Source of the DNA: Symsagittifera roscoffensis
Taxonomy: Eukaryota; Xenacoelomorpha; Acoela; Convolutidae
DNA: 64,000 bases
Direction: 5' to 3'
Assembly: GCF_963678635.1 (NCBI RefSeq)
Contig: NC_087067.1
Coordinates: 27,041,547 to 27,105,546 of the forward strand
Shown: positions 1 to 9,900 of the stretch, piece by piece
Position numbering within the stretch: position 1 is the stretch's first letter
Layout: every line of letters begins with the position of its first letter
The notes under the pieces: generated by a model
Databases searched by the model: none
Told to the model about the DNA's origin: nothing
Seen by the model: only the letters and a program-made list of their open reading frames with translations
Position numbers and translations under genes: made by a program

Positions 1-499
1 CGGGCGTGAATTAGTTCACTTCAATCATTGAATTCGTTTTCCGTGCAGTTCTCTCTCTAATTATGGAACAAGGTTTTTTTTCAATTTTATAATAACTCGT
101 TCACGCCCCTTAGAATAATTAACGTTGATGATAAAAAAAGCAATTTTAAGACCCAAAATAACCTCTGAGGAGTTTCAACTCAAATTTTATTCCTCCATCG
201 AACGAATCTTAGATCAATTTTTTTCGGTCTTGATTTATAAATATATTTTAATGTTTCCATTTACATCTTTATAAATGAGTATCTCTAAATAGGACTCTAA
301 AATTGCGTTTCAGATAACAAAAGAATTCTTTCAGAATTCCCAAACAAGCTAACACAAAAATTGATTGACCTCTGTACAAAATTAGGCTTGTTATAAACAT
401 CGAAAAATCGTCAAACTTTCAACTAGTCATTCAAATAAAAAAACATGTAATTTATCAGCCAGAGGATATCAAAAAAATTTTAACAATTTTTTTTCTCAG
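1..499 (+). other. Probable intron upstream of the receptor exon
   Basis: No open frame of coding quality is seen on either strand. The stretch ends in a pyrimidine run followed by CTCAG at 495-499, a good animal 3' splice site for the exon that follows. I read it as the 3' part of the last intron of the muscarinic receptor gene, whose upstream exons lie left of the window. No regulatory motif was recognised. Confidence 0.6.
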
Positions 500-896
500 A
501 ATCAACAAATCTGGAGCTTATGCGATATCTGGCATGTGCGGACGACGAGGTGGGCCGAGCGGGGATCGAAAGGCTGCCCGAGTGCTCAGTCTGATAGCGG
601 CTGCTTTTATTCTCACTTGGACTCCTTATAACGTTCTAGTTATTCTTCAGGCATTCGGGCTGAATGTGACACCTTTCGTCTGGACCTTTTTCTACTGGTT
701 GTGTTATCTGAACTCGACCTTGAACCCAATTTGTTATGGAGTTGCGAATGAGACATTTAGAAATACGTTTATTGATATCTTGAAATGTAGGAAACCTCGC
801 AGGAAGCATAACGCAGTCTTGACTTCAGTGAGGAAAAACAACACCATTTTCGGCAAGAAAGGGCTTAACGGGCGTAGTACGGCGGCAACTACCTAA
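500..896 (+). CDS. Muscarinic acetylcholine receptor, last coding exon (partial gene)
   Basis: This is the C-terminal 131 residues of a class A GPCR covering the end of intracellular loop 3, TM6, TM7 and a short cytoplasmic tail. The reading frame is open back through the splice acceptor at 499, so the ATG at 534 is internal. TM6 carries FILTWTPYN, including the Trp, Tyr and Asn at positions that line the acetylcholine pocket in muscarinic receptors. TM7 carries YWLCY followed by NSTLNPICY, the muscarinic form of NPxxY, and helix 8 follows with ANETFRNTF. The RKAAR stretch before TM6 is the usual basic G-protein contact region. The combination of TPYN and YWLCYLNST separates muscarinic receptors from other amine receptors. 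The tail ends at TAA 894-896. The family couples acetylcholine binding at the plasma membrane to heterotrimeric G proteins. Which paralogue this is (GAR-1, -2 or -3 type if a nematode) cannot be decided from this exon. Confidence 0.93.
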
Positions 897-1738
897 CAGG
901 GCGTATCATAACATAATAGAGAAGAAAGCGTGAACTAATCGTTTTTACAAACTCATTTCCAAGTGATTTTAAAAATTGAAACCTACCGGGTTGACAAAAA
1001 TGCAATTATCATGCTTCATAAATCAAAAAGTTTATTGCACGAGGAAATTATCGCAAAAGTTGTTGCAATAATAATAACATCACTTGCATTTTTACCGCAG
1101 ATTCAATCTATGGAACTGTATGCCAAGCGTTTTAGTCCAGGGATGTCAACCCGGGTATTTTATATGCAATAGTATGAGGAAGGGTTTGATAGTTCAGATG
1201 ATCAGTTCAATTTAATTTTAAATAAATTTTTTAATTCGCTTAATGATGATTTATGTTTGTTAAAACAGCTTATATATACAAACTTTTTTGTAAATTCTGG
1301 CACTTGAGCAAAGTTCTTGACCATGAGTTGGAAATGTTTCTGTCGAGAATGTCTGTTTTTCTGGCAGCAAGCGACATTGATTCAATGGGCGCGGATTGAT
1401 TAGGCCGGGAAGGAGTGGGAGGGGGGGGGCCTTTTTGTCCAAATAAATTCTAAACACTAATAACCATTAGAAACTCGGTACTATTTTCCGACAAAAAATT
1501 TCAGTCTGAGAGCTCAAAGTTGTCTCGAATCTCTCTTCTGAAACGAAACCTACCTCGGTGTAGCCATGAACTACAATCAGCAACCCGCCCCACACACATA
1601 CACTACACACTGCATGCTACACCCAAAAAAGGATCTCCACCACCACCTTCTGCAGAAGTATTTAAAAAGCTAAGCAGATGCGAGCAATGTACTTTGAACC
1701 ACAACCCCCCCTTCTCCCGTGAAAGGGAGGACTCGCTT
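897..1738. other. Receptor 3' UTR and intergenic DNA
   Basis: An AATAAA hexamer at 1221-1226 lies about 325 bases after the receptor stop codon and is the best candidate poly(A) signal. A G-rich tract (about nine G in a row near 1422) and a C-rich patch near 1706-1712 are present. No gene was found. The short ORFs at 963-1172 and 1520-1741 have no recognisable content. Confidence 0.5.
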
Positions 1739-2298
1739 TGACAAAAATGGATTTAGATCGATTTTGGTATGAAAAAAGTATGCAGATTAAATTGAAGTCG
1801 ATTTAAGTTGTAAAAAAAATAAGTTAATCAAAAAAAAATTCAGATCGATTTGGATCGATTTTAAATCTATTCAAATCAATTTAAATTCAACGCTAAAAAG
1901 ATCGATTCCAGTCGATTTTCAATCGATTCAAATCGATCTTAAATCTGACCTGAAATGAAATCGATCTAAATTGATTTTTTTAACTTCTTTTTTTTTCTTC
2001 AAATTTTCGAATGACCGAAAAAAAATGAAAAGTTTTGTTACGAGTCCTTACAGATACCAAATTTGACTGAGTTGCTTGAAAAACAAGATCAACCACCCCC
2101 CCCATTCACCCCCCCCCTCATAAATTTTTTCCTGGGTGCGTATTGGATGCTTCCTTAGCCTTTGAAGTCACGGTGGTATTAAGCGCATTTCACCTCGGTA
2201 CTTGTTATCTTTTTGCTTTGTCTATTTTTCAGCTTTCTCGTTTTATCAAAATTCCTGAAAAAGGATTCGGTGCCAAAAGCATTGTCTCATAATAATAA

Positions 2299-2325
2299 AA
2301 AACACCACCCTCTTAGTGGTGTTTT
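2299..2325. repeat. Perfect 10-bp-stem hairpin
   Basis: AAAACACCAC pairs with GTGGTGTTTT around a 7-base loop. It sits inside foldback element 1 and has no coding context, so a transcription-terminator role is not implied in an animal genome. Confidence 0.8.
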
Positions 2326-2338
2326 GTCTGAGAAGCAT

Positions 2339-2448
2339 TGTCTATATATTGTGGGGGAAGACCTATGACATGCATTTTCGTTGTTTTCAGAATTAAAAAA
2401 AAAACAACAAAATGCATGCCTTAGGTCTTCCCCCACCATATTTAGACA
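2339..2448. repeat. Long imperfect hairpin, about 47-bp arms
   Basis: The left arm at 2339-2388 and right arm at 2401-2448 are near-complete reverse complements. They share the cores GTGGGGGAAGACCTA and GCATGCATTTT, with only a few mismatches and a short A-rich loop. It could be a small nested MITE or a hairpin RNA precursor. The arms are longer than usual for an animal miRNA. Confidence 0.75.
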
Positions 2449-2493
2449 AAAAAACTATTAGTTTTTAGCGAATTTTTTCTCTATTTAATACAT

Positions 2494-2690
2494 TGATTTT
2501 CGCCCAATATCTGATTTTTATTGACAGTTTTTTAAAAATTTTATTGCATATGTTTGAGCTCAAAATCTGATTTATATTGACTAATTTCTTCATTCGTTAC
2601 ACAGATTTTTGCCCAAGATCCGTTTTACAATGTTGTTTTTCTATGACTTCATTGCATATTTATGAGCTCTAAATCTGGTTTATATTAACA
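2494..2690. repeat. Two-unit tandem repeat, period about 109 bp
   Basis: The blocks beginning GATTTTCGCCCAA (2494) and GATTTTTGCCCAA (2604), and ending TTGCATATGTTTGAGCTC and TTGCATATTTATGAGCTC, are diverged direct copies. They lie inside foldback element 1. Confidence 0.6.
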
Positions 2691-3005
2691 TTTTTTATTT
2701 ACTTCTGGAATTCTAAAACATCTGGCACGCGTGTTTTTATTTAAAAATCAAAAATAAACTATTTCAGTTAGTTTTCTAAATAGCATGTTTTTTTGCCTTG
2801 TTAGCAAAAAAATCGATTTTACTATGTCGGAAAATCCATCCAAATCTATTTAAATCGATTTTTTAGACACTTAAATTGATTTAAAATTTTCAAAAAGATC
2901 GATTTAAATCCATTCAAGTTCGTAAAATGTACAATGATATTTGGTTTGGATCGATTTAAAACTGATTCAAATTCAATTTAAATCGATCCGAAACCATTTT
3001 TGTCA

Positions 3006-4231
3006 GTGCGGGGAACTATTGGACTGACTTTCCTTCCAAATTGGAGATATTTTAACTCTGCGTTAAATGAACCAAAAGATTCACTAGCACAAATAATTTA
3101 GGTTTATTTGCTTTCCAAAAATCAAAGTTATTGATTTACCACGTTTTGAACAAGTCAAATCAATATTCCAATATTCATAGTGAATTTGAAATGAATACTT
3201 TGATTTCTGGCCCCTTAAAATAGAATTTGAGTTAAATACGAACAGCCAGAAATGTGAATCAAAATATTTTTTGAAGTTTTTGAAACGCACATTTTGTACA
3301 GAAAAACCTGTCGTTTTTAATCTGCTTGAAATGTTACTTGAAATGCTTGATTTTGTAGCGCGAACATTGGCAGATCAGATTTAGCTACATGCATCCCAGA
3401 ACCAGCATCTTTTGCAATCCTTTTCAAATCTTGGTGAAGCTGTGAAAAATTTCGAAGAACTTTTTTTTGAAAAACTTGCAAGATCCTGTCATGAATTTTC
3501 AAGACCGGCGAAGATCGCTTCAAAAGTTACATAAAATTTTGAAGATAAATAACAAAAAATGCTAAAAACTTTAAGCCAGGGTTTGCGAGCGCTTAAAAAC
3601 AAGTTTTAAAGATGAATCAAATTTTTTTAGCTACAAAACGAAAAGTTGCTACCATAATTTGAGTTTTAAAGACCTGAACAAACAGAATTTTTAAAGACCT
3701 GAGCATAAGAAATTGTGGTCGCTGATGTGGTTTTTAGAGACAAGTTTTTCTAAACTTGTGTTCCAACAGTACGCGCGTCAAGTCAATATACACAAAAATG
3801 GAATTACTTTAAGTTTGAAAAAGCAAAAAAATCAATACTTTTTTCGCCAATTTTACGCTGTTTCTCTTGTTAAAAATTTTTGATTTCACAAAAACTTAAA
3901 TCAGATGTAACTGAATTCCTAAAATATAATATAAATCTTGATATCTGAAAAAGACTATAGAAAATTAATGAAGCAAAATGGTTGATAAGAGTCAGAATTT
4001 CGTGTTCTTGATTCATTCTTCTAGATTTTGAATTAGATGATTTTGCTCGTACCTCTGATACGCTAAAACATTTCTATTTTCATAATTTGTAAAAATTTGT
4101 TTCAAATCTTTTCATGCTACATTTTTTGAACTCTCTAAAATTTTCAAGATTTTAGTCAATTTCAAACTCACTTGGTGAGCTGCAAAGCCATCGGATAATC
4201 TCCTGAGGAAGTAGTTTTTGTTTAAAGCCTT
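3006..4231. other. No gene recognised
   Basis: AT-rich sequence with no convincing coding stretch, repeat or RNA. A minus-strand open frame at 3317-3523 has somewhat balanced composition but starts on TTG, lacks an acceptor and matches nothing I know. Confidence 0.4.
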
Positions 4232-5192
4232 CCCGCATCCCGTTTCAAGCGTTAATAATCGATTATATTACGATTTTTGTACCAGTCTTACTAAAATTGA
4301 GAAAAAATCGATTTTAATCAATTATTAATCGGTTATAATCTCTCTTTTTTAATTCAAATTATAAGTAATGTTAATGCATTATAATCGATTATTTATTCGT
4401 CATTTTTTCGATACCATTATAATCGATTATAATTGATTATAATCCATTATTTTTATTCATATTTCTATTTCATTAGTTTTGGACAACAATCCATTATAAT
4501 CGATTATAATTGATTATAATCCCTTTTGTTTGTCCATTTTTGTCTTCGAAGTTGCATCTAAATAGTTTATATTTTATGCTTTTTGTGGACATTGGTTTCT
4601 ATGAAAAATGAGAAAAATACTTTTAAAGTTTTCCAATCAATTCAAAAATATTAGTTTTTTTTCATTTCTTCCCCATTAGAGTTGTTTTTTGATGCAGATC
4701 TTAAGCTTTTTTAACCAACAAAACATCATCAAATTGATTTAGTTTCATGATTGATTCGGAAGTTTCATTTTTCATCTACCGCGGGAACCTTTCCACTATT
4801 TTAAAAGGATCTCTATGAAACTTTTGCTCAGTGGTAAAACATTGTGTTCAGATGAACCAAAGTTTTCAAGAGATCTCTTTTCTAGATATTTTCTTTTTGA
4901 CCCAAAATTAATAACCCATAAGATATAATTCGAATGTTATTTTGAATTGACAGAATTTTGGCAGAATAGGAGATTATAATCGATTATAATTGCTTATAAA
5001 TGTTTTTAAGGGTTTTTTGTAAGAACTATATTCAATTATAATCGATTATAAGCGATGGAATATATCACGATTATAATCAATTATAAATCCTTTAAACACC
5101 TAATTTTGGTAATTATAATCATTTGTAATTGTCAAAAAATCATCGTAATAATCCGTTACAATCGATTACTTACACCTAATTTTGGATGCGGG
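4232..5192. mobile_element. Foldback element 2 (TTATAATCGATTATAA-rich)
   Basis: CCCGCATCC at 4232-4240 is repeated inverted as GGATGCGGG at 5184-5192. Both ends continue inward into sequence built from TAATCGATTA. The 16-bp palindrome TTATAATCGATTATAA or close variants recur near 4380, 4415, 4495, 4975 and 5036. There is no transposase ORF. I infer a second non-autonomous foldback element whose arms have been enlarged by palindrome amplification. Confidence 0.5.
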
Positions 5193-5950
5193 TTATTACA
5201 TACCAAACAATCGAAAAAGTTATTTGTCTATTTTGATAAAACTCCAAGTTTCTTGAAGATTGTGGCAGGATTTTCAAGATGACTCGACCTGGGATAAAAC
5301 ACGCAGGTAATTTATTGGGCCGACCAATTAGCCTGCAGTTTGCTTAGAATACTTCTTTTTCTATTGAAATGAGATGGCTTGGCTTATGTTCCTTTCAGGG
5401 CGACAGATTTTAGATGCTAGAGCACGGTTAATTATAAAATTGAAGTTCGCTGGAAGCAAAACTACCCCAAGTATAAACATGAACAAACTATCAGTGAAAA
5501 GCGAAACAATTAGTGGGATGGTAAATTGAGAGCTTTAATGAGAGTGCCCAGTTTTTAGTTTCTCAATTCAAATGATTTTACATTGGGTTTTAAACATTTA
5601 GGTATCAAAAACTCATGAATGGGTTTACAACGTCACATAACAGTTTTGAGTTACTGAATCCCGTTCAATTTTTTGATAAATGATTTATTTTGAATCCAAG
5701 CTGACTTTAAATTCAAACCGTCCAAAGTAACAATTTTCAACCAATATCAGCAGCAAAATTAGGGGGGGGGGTGCGGAAAAACGCAATTTTTTGGTGAAAA
5801 TCAGTTTGGTCGAGCCAAAAAAGGTCGAGAGAATTTTGATTTTTTTTTCAATTAACCCCACCCCCCTCCCGCCCTCGAGAAAATCCTAGATCAGCCCCTA
5901 ACCAAAACATATAAAAAAAAGATCAGCTGCGACCACTGTTTGCTATTTTA
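5193..5950. other. No gene recognised
   Basis: Contains a G-run of about 10 at 5762-5771 and, about 90 bases on, C-rich sequence (CCCCACCCCCCTCCCGCC near 5856) that could pair weakly with it. Nothing else stands out before the LTR retrotransposon. Confidence 0.4.
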
Positions 5951-6159
5951 TGTTGAAGTCGTATGTTTGGAATATCAAAAGATTGTAAATAAGTTGTATT
6001 TTTAGTTCAACTGTTAGGCATCAAATCGAAATCTTACTGCACTGTTTTATTTCAGATCAGAACAGACGTTAGAGATCACAAGGTCAAAGGAGCAGGTCTC
6101 TAGACAGAAAGAAAACAATTGATGGCATTTACATAAACTTAAAACTGGTCCCTATCTCA
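5951..6159 (-). repeat. 3' LTR of the Ty3/gypsy element
   Basis: Direct repeat of the right-hand LTR. No good polypurine tract abuts it: in element sense the bases just upstream are GGTTGCCCGAA. The nearest purine run, AAAAGAAAAAA at 6320-6330, is about 160 bp further inside and is followed at 6313-6304 by TGAGAGGTTT, loosely like the LTR start TGAGATAGGG. Confidence 0.93.
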
Positions 6160-6344
6160 TTCGGGCAACCACAAATAAATTTTAACTTGTATAAAATTTA
6201 TCAACTTGTATTTTTATCCTTGCAAATTCATGTTACAGATCATTGTCAGTTTTATTTGAGTTTTCGGCAAACAGTTTAACTTGAGTTTTCAGGCAAACTT
6301 GCCAAACCTCTCATTTAGGTTTTTTCTTTTCGATCTGCGTTATG

Positions 6345-6992
6345 TTACTTGTTTTGTATGCGATGGATCATGACACCCCCCATCTTATCAACACCACGTC
6401 GCTGCCGCGTTGATTTTCTTGTCCCCTCTGCGTTTTTCTTCCGACTTCCTTCGACGGTCTTTGGCGTTCGCGTGACCACTGTATCCGACGGTTCAATTAC
6501 GTCCTTACTCGCCGCAGTCTTTTCCGCCTCGTCCTCCTCGACTGTCCAATCGCTCATGTCATTCTCCTCACTCTCGTCCTCGCTATATTCTACAATCCTC
6601 GGTTTTGCTGCCTTTTTCGCCTGTCTCATTGCGAATTTTTCCTTTTCCGCTTTTCGTTTGAATTTCGTGGGTACACTTGGACCCGGGATGCTTTTTGCGG
6701 GCTCACTTGGACCCGGGGTGCTCTTTCCGATTTCACTTGGACCCGGTGTGTTTTTGCGGTACTTGCTGGGACCCGGGGTGCACGCGTCGTACAAATCCTT
6801 GATTTGGCTTTCCTCAGCCGCTGTTCTAAAAGAAACACCACTTCGTCTTAATAACGCCCCTTTTTCCATTTTCACAGTATGATCAGTTAATTTATCGATT
6901 TTCAATGGTAAACGTTTATACCTCCTTGGATCCTTGGGGTCTGTTTTCCCCGTTTTTTTGGTAGACTGTTGTTGAGCTAGCCTTGGGCCGTT
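6345..6992 (-). CDS. Third ORF of the Ty3/gypsy element, TPGPS-repeat protein
   Basis: The frame is open from 6992 to the TAA at 6347-6345 and overlaps the end of pol by about 75 bases in the +1 frame. It has no early ATG: an internal Met comes some way in, and TTG lies at 6905. It contains four TPGPS or IPGPS motifs spaced about 11 residues apart, then a basic block (KFKRKAEKEKF, RQAKKAAK), an acidic patch (YSEDESEENDMSDW) and a basic Arg-rich end. There is no signal peptide or membrane segment, so it is not an envelope protein. It may be the natural C-terminus of Pol, put out of frame by one base in the A7/G4 run at 6948-6959, or a separate accessory protein. I favour the former at about two to one. 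Confidence 0.6.
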   Translation of the reverse strand, partial: NGPRLAQQQSTKKTGKTDPKDPRRYKRLPLKIDKLTDHTVKMEKGALLRRSGVSFRTAAEESQIKDLYDACTPGPSKYRKNTPGPSEIGKSTPGPSEPAKSIPGPSVPTKFKRKAEKEKFAMRQAKKAAKPRIVEYSEDESEENDMSDWTVEEDEAEKTAASKDVIEPSDTVVTRTPKTVEGSRKKNAEGTRKSTRQRRGVDKMGGVMIHRIQNK

Positions 6993-9900
6993 TTAGCCCT
7001 CCTGGTTGCTTTGAAACTTTATCTGCCATCTCAGTGGCCTTGGGATCCCTGTCAGTTATCTCATCATCATCCAAAATCCTTGGGGTTTTTCGTTGCTCAG
7101 GTGCGTATACTAGGTCGCTTCTCTTTTCCCAATCCAGGGTCAGCTCCACCTCAGGGAGATTACTTGCCTTGTCTAAACAAGATAGCTTCTGATTAACAAC
7201 ATTATTCCAATTTAGATTTTTCAATGATGGTGTTTTTGTTAAATTTCGAAACGCCGTATTTGCTTCTCTTCCATGATATGCTTCAAAGGGTGTTAGATTA
7301 GTCTTAGAATGTGGCACAAAACGTAAAGCGCTGAGTGCTCGAGATATCATTTCCCCAAATTTGTAATTTTTATTTTCCTGGAGATAAGTGAGCACGTAAT
7401 TTTTTATCGATCCAATTGTTCTTTCGACCATTCCCGTTGCGCGATGATCCTTAACTGGAGATTTGATTAGTTCAATGCCTTCATAGTTACAGAAACTTTG
7501 AATGTCATTCGAGAAAAACCCCGTTGCCTGATCCATATGCAACTTCCTTGGGTGTCCATGAGTATTTATGTACTTCCTTAGGAACTTTAAGACATTTTTA
7601 GATTTGTTACTTGAGCATATATATGCTGACGGCCAGTGCGAAAAAGTATCTACTGCTACGAGTACATATTTCTTTCTACCCCTTACATAATTGACTGGGC
7701 CCCAGAAATCTAATTGGACCAAATCGTTTGGTTCTTTAGGTACATAAGTTACCCCAATATCACGTTTCGGTATATCCGGTTTGAGATTTTTACCTGCTTC
7801 TACGCAGCTTTTGCAGTACTTTGCCGTTGCGGCAATATTTCGGTGCATCAAAGGGATCCACACATCCTTTGCGGCCGCGAACATCTTATCTCGTCCATGG
7901 TGCTGAAAGTGTAGGCGGTTGAGGACTGCTGAAGACATGTCCTTAGGTATAGCCAACGGGCCGTCCATCCACAAACAGTTTTCCCGTACTGCGAAGTCAT
8001 TATAGTGTTGGGCGTAATATGGTCCTAGTTTAGTGATAATTTCTCGGGCTCTTGGGTTTCTGTCTCTGATCGCGTCACGTATGGTCTTCATGATGGGGTC
8101 CTTCTCCAGATTAGCCTCGACTAACTTTAGACTCAAAATTTCCGGATGTTCCAATTTTCTGACAACTTTACTGTCCGACGGTATTATGGAGTACACCCAT
8201 TTATCGCTATGTACTAATGGGTAGGATAACCCTGGGAACTGATGATGGAATGAGATAATAGTGTTGGATTTCTTCGAATTTACTTGTTTTCTATCAATAA
8301 TTTCGGGCGGTATTAACTCAAAATCCGAGTCCGAACTGACAGAACTGAGACTGGGGGGTTGATTTAAACGATTAAGTACAAGGTTAAGGTTAACGTCTCC
8401 AGAATTTGTTGATGTATTTACAATAGCAGAGGTAATTTGATCGTGTTTTTCATGTGAATTTATTGAGTTTTTACTATTCATGTTATTCATATCTTGTATT
8501 TTTCGACTTGAAATTGCGTAGCGAGAACGATGTCTGAATTTTCTTCTTTGATATTTGCATATTTCCGCCGGTATGCAAATCTCTTGAATCTGATTGGTCA
8601 ACCGTCGGTTGCATGCAAACACGCCCTCTAGTGAGCGTTTAATCTCACTGTGAGTATTTGCATATTCAATTGTTCTTGTATTCTCATTGGATGCTACAAG
8701 TGTCGTTATGTCAAGGCATGACTGATCGCCCTCTACCGCCGGTAATGGCTGTAGATATTTCTTATTTCGACCCCTAGGCTTCATTTGAGCCTTAGGATTT
8801 AGAGCTTCATTTATCATTTTTATTTTCGCTACTATAAAGCTTTCATCGTAACGACTGGTCTCGGGTGCCGCTGCAGATGGAAACCGGGACAAATAATCTG
8901 CCATTCCCATTTTAGACCCCTGTCTGTGTTCAACTTTAAAATCGTACGGCACTAACCGATCGTACCAACGCGTTAGTCGGCTGAAAAACGTTTTATTTCC
9001 TTTCGGAGATGAATTTATTAACGTTAGCAGGGCCTTATGGTCCGAAATAACTGTGAAATAACGGCCATATATGTAATTTCGAAAATGTTCCGTAGCCCAC
9101 ACTACCGCAAGTAATTCTAATTCGTTCGTGGAAAATTTTTTTTCAGCGGGGTTAAGATAACGCGATGCAAACGAAATGGGATGCCACCCTGATGCCCCAT
9201 ACTGTTCTAACACGGCCCCCAAACCATCGTGACTAGCGTCACAAATAATTCTAGTCTCCCGGTGAATGTCGAAATGTCGTAACTCGACAATATTTTTCAC
9301 TAGCGATTTTAAATGTTGGAATGCATTTTCGCAAAGGTTAGTCCAAACAAAATCGTTGTTTTGACTTAGTAAGGGCCTTAGCGGTGCACTTAGTTCTGCG
9401 AGTTTGGGTAAAAACTTGTGTAAACTGTGTAGCGAACCCATCAGTGATTTCAACTGCTTTCGCGATTTAGGGGTTTTCAGGTCTTCAATTGCTTGTGTTT
9501 TTCTTACTAAGGGTGTAATACCACTTTCCCCAATTCGAAATCCGAGCCATTCGCACTCTGTTTTCGCAAATTCGCATTTTTGTAACTTTAAAGCAACATT
9601 AGAAATATCCAGCTTTTTCAATATCTTCTCGACCAACGCGATGTGTTCGATCTTAGTTCCTTTCGAAGAAATTAAGATGTCATCAATGAACGCGTTAGCT
9701 TGAGGGAACTCTTTAAGCAAATTGTCAATTACTTTTTGGAATTCCGCCGGCATTGACGTCAACCCGTAAAATCCGTTTTTAAAATGATAAGTTCCTGTGG
9801 ATTTCCCACCAACAAATGAGAAATTGCATTGTTCGCTCGTTTTTTGTTCTAAAGCGACTTGTCCGTACGCATATGTGAAATCCAACTTTGTAAAATATAC

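Larger units (their letters stand above)
1739..3005. mobile_element. Foldback element 1 (GATCGATTT-rich inverted repeats)
   Basis: The ends are inverted repeats. TGACAAAAATGG at 1739-1750 is matched exactly by its reverse complement at 2994-3005, and the next 14 bases match at 10 positions. Both ends then run into many copies of GATCGATTTAAATC-like sequence (roughly 1755-1960 and 2815-2990). The middle carries two hairpins and a two-unit tandem repeat, listed separately. No transposase ORF is present and no clear target-site duplication was found. This fits a non-autonomous foldback DNA element. It is not assigned to a named family. Confidence 0.65.

Noticed and set aside
3317-3523. Minus ORF with fairly protein-like composition
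   Set aside because: It starts on TTG, has no acceptor or second copy, and is within the length expected by chance.
6349-6882. 177-codon plus ORF opposite the TPGPS ORF, and other plus frames under pol
   Set aside because: These are antisense shadows of the retrotransposon genes, kept open by the repeat and codon composition of the true strand.
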